Of a DNA stretch of 30,473 nt, positions 17,351 through 23,539 are shown in pieces; position 1 is the stretch's first letter, and each line of letters begins with the position of its first letter. The stretch lies in the IMG/VR virus record IMGVR_UViG_3300008267_000232, positions 1 to 30,473 of that record. One strand, 5' to 3'. The DNA comes from a virus. Both the position numbers and the translations under genes were made by a program. The notes beneath the pieces are model-generated. The model was given only the letters and a program-made list of their open reading frames with translations. It was not told the DNA's origin and did no database searches.

Positions 17351-17869
17351 TTATTTAGCATTAAATACGTTTTCACGCGCTTTAACACATTTAGCTATAA
17401 TTTCAAATTTATTATCTACTTGTCCAAACAACAATTTACTCTCTGAGAGAGTTACAATTTCATAAAATGTATCACCGTATAAAACAAAATCTCCTTCACG
17501 AACAAAAAGATCTTGATCTTCAACTAATCTACGTCGATGAAATTGAACAATAATAGAAGTTCTGCGGTCTACGCCAAAAATTTCTGTTGTTGTGTTGCTG
17601 CCTTCCCATTTAATTAATGCTTGAACTTTAATTGGTGAAAGAAAAGTTTTTTGTATTGCCTCTCCATAAACTGGATGATATTGCGTTGCTTCTCTGCTAA
17701 TTGGATAATAAACAATTGTTTGACCAATAATTCTTTCAATTATTTCATCATTAATTTGCTTAACATAATTTCTTTCTTTTTCACCAAGAAATAATGGCGG
17801 TGGTGGAGCTTCTGGTTGAACAGCAGAATTCTCAGACATTTCATTTTTTGTTTTTTTCTTACGTGCCAT
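17351..17869 (-). CDS. Probable neck / head-closure protein
   Basis: The 172-residue product starts with a basic, Pro-rich tail (MARKKKTKNEM, PEAPPPPLFLG), then a helix (EKERNYVKQINDEIIERIIG). The rest is probably a beta-barrel: YYPISREATQYHPVYGEA, then VDRRTSIIVQFHRRRL, REGDFVLYGDTFYEIV, FGQVDNKFEIIAKCVKAREN. I know this 'YGEa...GDf..y...YEI...FGQ' pattern from small head-tail connector genes between capsid and sheath genes in myoviruses. The position, directly after the 429-residue gene and before the sheath, supports a neck role. The start lies 4 bases after the previous stop with a weak GTGGGT as the only candidate ribosome-binding site, so it is probably translationally coupled. The exact T4 counterpart (gp14, gp15 or other) cannot be fixed. 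Confidence 0.6.
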   Translation of the reverse strand: MARKKKTKNEMSENSAVQPEAPPPPLFLGEKERNYVKQINDEIIERIIGQTIVYYPISREATQYHPVYGEAIQKTFLSPIKVQALIKWEGSNTTTEIFGVDRRTSIIVQFHRRRLVEDQDLFVREGDFVLYGDTFYEIVTLSESKLLFGQVDNKFEIIAKCVKARENVFNAK

Positions 17870-17873
17870 TTAA

Positions 17874-19163
17874 TTAACCCACAAAAATAATTGATGGAAT
17901 ATACATTTGAACTTTTGATGCATCTTCCATAGATTTAGCACTATCTTCACCAATTTTTATATAAGTCATTTCTGCTAATTGCGTCTTTAATTCTTCACGC
18001 AATTTTTCCATCTCCTCTTTACCTTCAGTGATTAGCTTATCACCATTCAAAGTTACGCTTTCGCCGGGAATTGGAATTGTTGCTATTTTGCTACGTATTT
18101 GTCCTAACATTTCTTTGCAAATAGCTAAACAAAAACGACGTATCCACTGTTTACCAATGCTATTAATTTTATCATATGGCAAGTTTTGAAATGGCAAAGT
18201 ATTCATATTATTTACACCGCCAACTCCACTGTTCGATGTATTACCATTTGCGTCAGGTGTTTCACTCCAAGCATCACCGGGAATTGTAAAATCAAACCAA
18301 AAAGATGCTGGTGAGGAGGCGTTTGGAACAGGAAAAATTCTGAGCATATTGTTTCTTAATTGAAAAGACCAATCACTAACGCGAGTCTTAATTGCATCTT
18401 CATATGCCATAGCTTGCAATTTATTTTGCCAAGCTGGAATAATCTCAAATGTGCTATCGTCAGCATATTGACCATAAGTTGATAAATTTCCGACAACGTT
18501 AAGACCGCCGAAATAACCGTAAAAGTTCCAAGAAGCGCCAATTGTTTTATAATATACTTTTAATACATTAATTCTTTTGCCAGCGACATTCCAACCACTA
18601 GCACTTGCGGCACTTTCTACTGCTGCTTGTAAATCATAATCTTGTACATTAGGTGAGGGAACAAAAGAGGCAGAATATATTGGTTCATTACCATTTAATC
18701 CAACGGCGTTGTGAACCGCTAATGAAACATTTTTTGCATAACTAAATTGCATTTTTGGAAATGCTAAACTTGCATTTGCTAAATTATTTGCATTGCTACC
18801 TGTCAATTGTCCATCGCTGTTAAATGATCCTGTTGCTTGTCCTAGAGCAAATGGCAGAGCATTTTTAGATTGATGCAAATTTATTAAATAAGAGTATTCT
18901 AAACACGGTTCTTCATAAGCAGCATAAACTTGCGTTTCTACTAATTCTATATCTAATACGTCACCACCTAATTTTTTATATACATAAGCGACTTGTTCTA
19001 TAGAACCGGTTTTATAAGCACCAATTTGTTCTTCGTTCCAATATGTAGGAGACACATAGACACCAAAAGGCAAACTGGATGTATTAACGTTTAATATATT
19101 ACCTGTTGGCGGCAATATAACTTTGCTCATTTTTGATACTGGTGAAAATGTAGGTAGTGCCAT
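17874..19163 (-). CDS. Probable neck/connector structural protein
   Basis: The 429-residue product is the first gene after the capsid terminator. The N-terminal part has LPFGVYVSPTYWNEEQIG and then a helix AYVYKKLGGDVLDIELVETQ followed by YAAYEEPCLEYSYLINLHQS. The middle is Asn/Ser/Ala-rich, with NVLKVYYKTIGASW. The C-terminal part has NLPYDKINSIGKQWIRRFCLA and ATIPIPGESVTLNGD, a coiled-coil helix, and ends MYIPSIIFVG. I recognise this arrangement from virion proteins encoded between major capsid and sheath genes in T4-related environmental phages. A neck role similar to T4 gp13 is likely but unproven. A good ribosome-binding site (GTGAGGA) precedes the ATG. Because a strong terminator lies just upstream, a promoter is expected in the 50-base leader. 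Confidence 0.6.
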   Translation of the reverse strand: MALPTFSPVSKMSKVILPPTGNILNVNTSSLPFGVYVSPTYWNEEQIGAYKTGSIEQVAYVYKKLGGDVLDIELVETQVYAAYEEPCLEYSYLINLHQSKNALPFALGQATGSFNSDGQLTGSNANNLANASLAFPKMQFSYAKNVSLAVHNAVGLNGNEPIYSASFVPSPNVQDYDLQAAVESAASASGWNVAGKRINVLKVYYKTIGASWNFYGYFGGLNVVGNLSTYGQYADDSTFEIIPAWQNKLQAMAYEDAIKTRVSDWSFQLRNNMLRIFPVPNASSPASFWFDFTIPGDAWSETPDANGNTSNSGVGGVNNMNTLPFQNLPYDKINSIGKQWIRRFCLAICKEMLGQIRSKIATIPIPGESVTLNGDKLITEGKEEMEKLREELKTQLAEMTYIKIGEDSAKSMEDASKVQMYIPSIIFVG

Positions 19164-19183
19164 TAATTTTAATCCTCACGAAT

Positions 19184-19195
19184 ATAATAAATAGT
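19184..19195 (-). promoter_or_regulatory. Candidate late promoter element before the neck gene
   Basis: The minus strand reads AAACTATTTATTATATTCG in the short leader between the capsid terminator and the neck gene. If the terminator is effective, transcription of the neck/sheath unit must begin here, which makes this the best-placed example of the ACTATTTAT motif. Confidence 0.35.
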
Positions 19196-19218
19196 TTTTA
19201 TATTCTTGTTTTTACAAA

Positions 19219-19252
19219 TAAAAAACCCCCGGTGTTTACAAGGCACCGGGGG
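19219..19252 (-). terminator. Strong intrinsic terminator after the major capsid gene
   Basis: On the minus strand a perfect 9-bp GC-rich stem (CACCGGGGG partner 19226-19234 with 19244-19252) encloses a 9-base loop and is followed by TTTTTTA. It begins 26 bases after the capsid stop. Such a terminator would isolate the capsid transcript from the neck/tail transcript and could also stabilise the 3' end of the capsid message. Confidence 0.95.
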
Positions 19253-19278
19253 CAAAGAATTTATTCTTTAATTATTTA

Positions 19279-21033
19279 TTAACCCAAGAGATCTTGAACA
19301 ACTACAAGACCGTACATGTCTGGGCGAACCATTGCTTTACCATAACGGGTCAAAACAGCCTTACGTGGTGTAAAGTTGTTTGGATCGAAGATGGTTGGTG
19401 TAGATTGTAGTGGTACGTATGGTGCATATACGTAACCGCTTTCTAGGAAGCTACCACCCTTACGACCAACTAGAATTACGTTACGGAGGAAGTATGGGTG
19501 TACGATTACATCCCACTTCTTGTTCATATCACCAACTTTAACTGCGCCTACGGTACCCTTTTCTGCATCGTTAGTTACAGAAGCGCGGAAGCCACTGGTG
19601 AATTCAAGAACGTTAGCTACTTCTGGAGAGCAAACTAGGAAGTTTGCACCACCGCGTAGTGTCTTTCTGTGGATGAGTGCAGATACATCGTTGATTGTTT
19701 CAACGAGTGTTTCATACCACATGCTGACGTTACCAGTGAAGTCTGGAGGAGCTACTGCATTAGTTACGTCTTGTAATGGAGCGCCGGTTTGACGATTTAC
19801 GAACTTACCGGGGCGACGGCTCCAGTATTTAACACCAGCAGTTGCACCCTTAACAAGATCGTTTAGGATTTCTTGATCAATTTCAAGACCGATTTGTTCA
19901 GACAACATGGAAGTTAGTTCTACTTCTGCATCCAAGTTGTGATAAGCGTTCAAGTCTTGGCCTAGTTCTGGGGTCCATTGTGCCTTGAGCTTACGGGTAC
20001 GAGCAGTGATTGAGAATGAATCTACCTTCAATTCGATTTCTGGGATATCTGCTGAACCTTCAAAGGTCCAAGGAGTTGCACCTACAGTTGCACCAAGAGC
20101 ATTGGTACCAACGTTTTGGAGATTATCCTTGATTGGATATGAAAGACCTAGGTGGGTCTTACCAGCAAACAATACTGTATCGGCAGTTGAACCAGCTGAT
20201 ACTACTACCAACTTTAGGTCGGTACCTTCGATACGGCTTAGACGACGAACAACCTTTGCGCCACCACCTAATGCTGCACCGACTGCTAAATCTCCTACAC
20301 CAGCAGCTACATAAGCAGTTAAGCCAACGATTGATGTTGCAAATACGTCTTGTAGAGCCAATAAATCTGACTTAGATAGGTCTGCTAGAGCAATAGTTAC
20401 TACTGCGCCAGATACATATGAAGAATCATTTAATACGTCTGGATCATGGCGAATAGCTGACAATTGTGCGTCAGTTGCAGAAGCAATTTGGAATGCGTCT
20501 ACAGAAGCACTTGCAGTTGGTATTGAACTGTGATAACGTGAGGTATTGTAACCGTTAGCAAGGTTATAGAAACCCTTTTCTGCATAATCAACGCCATCTA
20601 CACGAACACCACCAGTGATTTGTACGCCCAAACGATCACCGAATAGTGAAGATGATACTGCAAATACTGGATCTGCGGAATTACCTACAGAGGTACCACG
20701 GCGGAAGTCCATGAAGAATACTAGACCTGATGGTAAGCTCATTGGTTGTACGGATACGAGATCGTTAGCAATTAAGCCAGCGAATACGCGACGTACTATA
20801 GGGAAAGCTACAGCAGCGAAACCTTGAACATCACCTCCTGCCATTGTGGTCGCTTCACGAAGTAGTTCTTTTGCTTGGTTTTCAAGCAATACTGCCATTG
20901 TTGACTTTTCACGTTCTGTCTTTAGACCTTCTAATAGACCAGACTTTTCCCACTTACCTACTACTGCTTTTGTTTCAGTTAACATATTGCGTTCTACAAC
21001 GCCTTCTGTTAGTCTTTCTAATACGTTACTCAT
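19279..21033 (-). CDS. Major capsid protein, T4 gp23-like
   Basis: The 584-residue product aligns by eye with T4 gp23. The key block is GFAAVAFPIVRRVFAGLIAN, then VSVQPMSLPSGLVFFMDF, matching the gp23 'PavMgMVRRaiPnLIAfDi.GVQPMnsPtGqvF' segment. Later blocks include SFSITARTRKLKAQWTPELG, QDLNAYHNLDAEVELTSMLS, INREI-like EQIGLEIDQEILNDLV, and the C-terminal GKAMVRPDMYGLVVVQDLLG. It forms the icosahedral shell after assembly on the scaffold. A likely maturation site is Leu-Arg-Glu60|Ala61, which fits the gp21 protease preference (hydrophobic-x-Glu|Ala/Gly) and falls where gp23 is cut after residue 65. The ribosome-binding site is strong (TTAAGGAG). Base composition is richer in G and C than its neighbours, as expected for a very highly expressed gene. 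Confidence 0.96.
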   Translation of the reverse strand: MSNVLERLTEGVVERNMLTETKAVVGKWEKSGLLEGLKTEREKSTMAVLLENQAKELLREATTMAGGDVQGFAAVAFPIVRRVFAGLIANDLVSVQPMSLPSGLVFFMDFRRGTSVGNSADPVFAVSSSLFGDRLGVQITGGVRVDGVDYAEKGFYNLANGYNTSRYHSSIPTASASVDAFQIASATDAQLSAIRHDPDVLNDSSYVSGAVVTIALADLSKSDLLALQDVFATSIVGLTAYVAAGVGDLAVGAALGGGAKVVRRLSRIEGTDLKLVVVSAGSTADTVLFAGKTHLGLSYPIKDNLQNVGTNALGATVGATPWTFEGSADIPEIELKVDSFSITARTRKLKAQWTPELGQDLNAYHNLDAEVELTSMLSEQIGLEIDQEILNDLVKGATAGVKYWSRRPGKFVNRQTGAPLQDVTNAVAPPDFTGNVSMWYETLVETINDVSALIHRKTLRGGANFLVCSPEVANVLEFTSGFRASVTNDAEKGTVGAVKVGDMNKKWDVIVHPYFLRNVILVGRKGGSFLESGYVYAPYVPLQSTPTIFDPNNFTPRKAVLTRYGKAMVRPDMYGLVVVQDLLG

Positions 21034-21054
21034 TTTATATCTCCTTAAGATAGT

Positions 21055-22473
21055 TTATTTATTTGGTTTAATACCCGCTAGGGCTTTTAGACGTTCTGAC
21101 ATAATATCCGAAACGGAATTATTGACAGATTTCTTTACTACAAATGGCGTTGCAGATCTATTTAGCGCTTCGCTTAGAGCTTGCGGTGCTTCTTTTTTCA
21201 TTTGTGCGTTCTCTACAGCATTTTGAACCGTTTCATAGATTGTTTTCGCCGCTAATACACTATCAGCTTTGGAAATTGATTCGACAATTTGATTTTTTTG
21301 TCGCTCATTCAAGGAGATATTTGCCAATGCCTTATTTGTGTATAAAAGTTTTGCGTTAGATACATTCATCTTTTCTACTTGTTCTTTTAATGTTTCTAAC
21401 ATTTCTAGCATCTTGTTATTTAATGTTTTTAATTGTTCATTTTCTTTAACAAGATTGCTCATTTTTTCTTTTTCTTCTTCGCGTTCTTTAACTGCGTCTT
21501 CGTCTTGAGCGTCAGCTAATTCTGCGTTTCTTTGTAATTTTAATTCGCTTTCAGTGGTACCCATTTGACCACGACCCATACCTTTTACATTAATGTCTAC
21601 ACGGAAAGCTTCTTCTAATTCTGCTAATTCATCTTCAGTCAATTCTAGTTCTTCTTCCATAGAAGGATTTTTTAATGCTTTAGATTTATCTGCTAGGGCG
21701 CTTATTTTAGAAGTATTATATTTTGCTGTATCTCTTGCAAGAACTGCATCAGCATCCATCAATTTTTTATCTGCGGCGGCTACAGCAGGATTCACAGGAG
21801 CCGCCGCTAAAGCACCAGCAGCCATGCCAGATGTTTCATCTAACTCCAATTCTAATTCTTCAAGATTTTCTAGAGCTTCAGGACCGCTATTAACTTCTTC
21901 CATGTGGTCTTCATCTAATTCTAGAGTTTCTTCTTCTAGCTCATCCCATTCTTCATCAAGTTCTAATTCTTCTTCCATTTCTTCTTCTAAAGCAGCAGAA
22001 GCATGACCGGCAGAAGAATTATCTAAAGTTACGTCTTCATTGCGAATTGATTGATCATAAGATTCATTTAATTCTTCGTTATTACCCATCATTTGATTCA
22101 AGGTGCTTTTAATTTGATCAAAATTTATCGTTATCAAGTCGTTTTCATCGCCGTCAAGAAATGCAGTTTTAACATTTGCAAATGCATCTCTTTTATTTGT
22201 ATCTGCTGGACCGGTTCCGGTTGCAGTTGCTGTTGGATCTAATGCTGGTTCGGTAATTGAATCGGGAGATTCAGCATTTGGTGCAGCGGCCACTGCCGGA
22301 TCTGGAACGGGGGCAGGAGCAGCAATAGGCGCAGCCTCTTGTTCAAGAAGTTTTTCTACTGTTTGCTTAAATTCTTCAGAATATTTTTCTACTAATAAAT
22401 TTTCTGCATTCTTGATAGCTGCTTCTTTTAAAGCGGTTGCATCAATGATTGCTTGCTGTAACAAATCTGACAT
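21055..22473 (-). CDS. Prohead core scaffold protein, T4 gp22-like
   Basis: The 472-residue product is directly upstream of the capsid gene, as gene 22 is in T4. The N-terminal helix (LLQQAIIDATALKEAAIKNA, then ENLLVEKYSEEFKQTVEKLL) is followed by Ala/Pro-rich linker. Residues about 158-215 are extremely acidic (ELDEEWDELEEETLELDED). A long coiled coil covers about 320-375 (EREEEKEKMSNLVKENEQLK). The C-terminal region has NAKLLYTNKALANISLNERQ, then IVESISKADSVLAAKTIYET, a pattern shared by scaffold proteins of T4-related phages. The end (RLKALAGI) resembles other scaffold ends. It would build the inner core on which the shell forms and then be degraded by the prohead protease. The protease itself is not in the window. 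Its ribosome-binding site AGGAG lies inside a 5-bp hairpin. Confidence 0.85.
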   Translation of the reverse strand: MSDLLQQAIIDATALKEAAIKNAENLLVEKYSEEFKQTVEKLLEQEAAPIAAPAPVPDPAVAAAPNAESPDSITEPALDPTATATGTGPADTNKRDAFANVKTAFLDGDENDLITINFDQIKSTLNQMMGNNEELNESYDQSIRNEDVTLDNSSAGHASAALEEEMEEELELDEEWDELEEETLELDEDHMEEVNSGPEALENLEELELELDETSGMAAGALAAAPVNPAVAAADKKLMDADAVLARDTAKYNTSKISALADKSKALKNPSMEEELELTEDELAELEEAFRVDINVKGMGRGQMGTTESELKLQRNAELADAQDEDAVKEREEEKEKMSNLVKENEQLKTLNNKMLEMLETLKEQVEKMNVSNAKLLYTNKALANISLNERQKNQIVESISKADSVLAAKTIYETVQNAVENAQMKKEAPQALSEALNRSATPFVVKKSVNNSVSDIMSERLKALAGIKPNK

Positions 22474-22482
22474 TAATAAATC

Positions 22483-22496
22483 TCCTGTCTTCAGGA
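22483..22496 (-). promoter_or_regulatory. Hairpin covering the scaffold ribosome-binding site
   Basis: On the minus strand TCCTG-AAGA-CAGGA forms a 5-bp stem with a 4-base loop. The AGGA of the 3' arm is part of the Shine-Dalgarno sequence AGGAG (22486-22482), 8 bases before the ATG at 22473. This could lower or regulate scaffold translation. The structure is seen; the function is inferred. Confidence 0.42.
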
Positions 22497-22572
22497 AAAG
22501 CTCAATACTTTTACTTAATTAGTATTATTTTACTCAAAATGACAATTATTATAAACGTTTAACGGAATAAGA

Positions 22573-22842
22573 CTATTTTTTCTTGCTATAAGTCTTTTCG
22601 TCGCTTAAAGTTTCTAAATTTGCTAATCGAGCATTTCTCTTATATTGCAATTGTCTTCTACGCTCTAGAACAGATGGTTTATCATATCGCTTATTATAAG
22701 AACTATACTCATATAAATATTGTACAAGTGATTCCTTACTACATGCTTTTAAAAATCTGTTTATAATCAGTTCATTATTTTCTAAAGAAGGTTGCAAACC
22801 TTTTGGTAGTTTTGTTTCTAAATTTATAGGACGCTTACTCAT
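22573..22842 (-). CDS. Small basic protein resembling ribosomal protein bS21
   Basis: The 89-residue product has, from residue 21 on, the arrangement of bS21: ENNELIINRFLKACSKESLV, then YNKRYDKPSVLERRRQLQYK, then RNARL. E. coli bS21 has ENEP....RRFKRSCEKAGVL, then FYEKPTTERKRAKA, then KRHAKKL. Shared features are the RF..xC.K helix, the Tyr-x-(Glu/Asp)-Lys-Pro-(Ser/Thr) turn, and the following Arg/Lys-rich helix. An extra 5 or so residues lie before the KP turn, and there is an N-terminal extension of about 20 residues. Phage-encoded bS21 is known from environmental viruses. It would bind the 30S subunit near the anti-Shine-Dalgarno region and might favour phage messages. Its start overlaps the previous stop (TAATG), so it is translationally coupled. 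An alternative is a basic head protein with convergent pattern. Confidence 0.5.
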   Translation of the reverse strand: MSKRPINLETKLPKGLQPSLENNELIINRFLKACSKESLVQYLYEYSSYNKRYDKPSVLERRRQLQYKRNARLANLETLSDEKTYSKKK

Positions 22843-23246
22843 TATTTACTCTTTTCTTTCTTGCCATTTAGGGCATTAAATGTACTTTTTAATTTACCAC
22901 TCATTAATCTGCTGATATCTACGCCGGGATCATTTGGATCCCGTCCCGTTACAGAAACTCCAGACTGTTGATTACTACTTTCTACTAATGGGGCGGTACC
23001 TGCAAAAGCATCAAATCCATTCATACCGATTTCATCAAGCATTTTTTTTCTTGCTTCTAGTAAATTTGTTTTTTGAGGTTTGGTTTCTTGCTTTACTTCT
23101 TGTAAATTTACCGGATAAGTTAATTGCTGCTTTTCTATAACCAAAGACTCACTTAGCATTTTAGTAAATCCTTCTTCTATTAGAACTTCTTTTAAACATT
23201 CTTTAATTAAAGGTTTTATAATTTGTTTCAATTCTTGTTTTTTCAT
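22842..23246 (-). CDS. Small protein of unknown function upstream of the scaffold (possible prohead core component)
   Basis: The 134-residue product begins with an amphipathic helix, KKQELKQIIKPLIKECLKEV followed by LIEEGFTKMLSE. It then has a Lys/Gln-rich linker, a helix LLEARKKMLDEIGMNGFDAF with an AGT-PLV turn, and the motif RDPNDPGVDISRLM near residues 102-115. I have a memory of this 'helix, then DPxDPGVDI' layout in small genes beside prohead genes of T4-related phages, but no function is known to me. In T4 two small core proteins (gp67, gp68) lie near the scaffold gene, so a core role is a reasonable guess. The ribosome-binding site GTGAGGA precedes the ATG closely. The stop overlaps the start of the bS21-like gene. 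Confidence 0.7.
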   Translation of the reverse strand: MKKQELKQIIKPLIKECLKEVLIEEGFTKMLSESLVIEKQQLTYPVNLQEVKQETKPQKTNLLEARKKMLDEIGMNGFDAFAGTAPLVESSNQQSGVSVTGRDPNDPGVDISRLMSGKLKSTFNALNGKKEKSK

Positions 23247-23257
23247 ATATCCTCACG

Positions 23258-23266
23258 ATATATAGT
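23258..23266 (-). promoter_or_regulatory. Candidate late promoter element before the small-gene/capsid unit
   Basis: The minus strand reads AAATACTATATATCGTG in the 26-base gap before the 134-residue gene. It shares ATACTATATAT with the leader of the tail chaperone gene at 10137-10145. It would start a transcript for the small genes, scaffold and capsid. The element is very close to the start codon, which weakens the case. Confidence 0.22.
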
Positions 23267-23272
23267 ATTTTA

Positions 23273-23524
23273 TTATAAAATAATATTATTGTTTAAGGAA
23301 TTTTGGTAATTTTCTATTACTTCTTGTGTCCAAACAGCATTAGCAATATCTTTTACTTTCTGTTCTTGATCGTCAATATTTTGACCGGGTGATAAAGTCC
23401 AACGATGATATGTTTTGGCAATTTCTACACCATCACGTTTGACAATATTTGCTTGACGAACTTGAATGATACCATTTTCTAACACTTCAACTTTATCTAT
23501 TGTATTATGTTCTGTAAGAGCCAC
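23273..23524 (-). CDS. Small conserved-type phage protein of unknown function
   Basis: The 83-residue product starts with GTG at 23524-23522, chosen because a strong TTAGGAG ribosome-binding site lies 7 bases upstream and no ATG fits. It reads VEVLENGIIQVRQANIVKRD, then GVEIAKTYHRWTLSPGQN, and later AVWTQEVIENYQ. The 'en.iiqvr....v.kdG.ei...yhR..l.PG' pattern is one I have seen in small genes beside phage tail fibre or head genes, where no function is established. It is probably a small beta-sheet domain with a C-terminal helix. It lies between the fibre array and the head genes. No enzyme or DNA-binding motif is visible. Confidence 0.75.
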   Translation of the reverse strand: MALTEHNTIDKVEVLENGIIQVRQANIVKRDGVEIAKTYHRWTLSPGQNIDDQEQKVKDIANAVWTQEVIENYQNSLNNNIIL

Positions 23525-23539
23525 TTTTGTTTCTCCTAA

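Noticed and set aside
21593-22006. Plus-strand 137-codon frame rich in serine
   Set aside because: It is the complement of the Glu/Asp-rich codons of the scaffold gene (GAA/GAG read as TTC/CTC in other phase), with no ribosome-binding site or recognisable protein.
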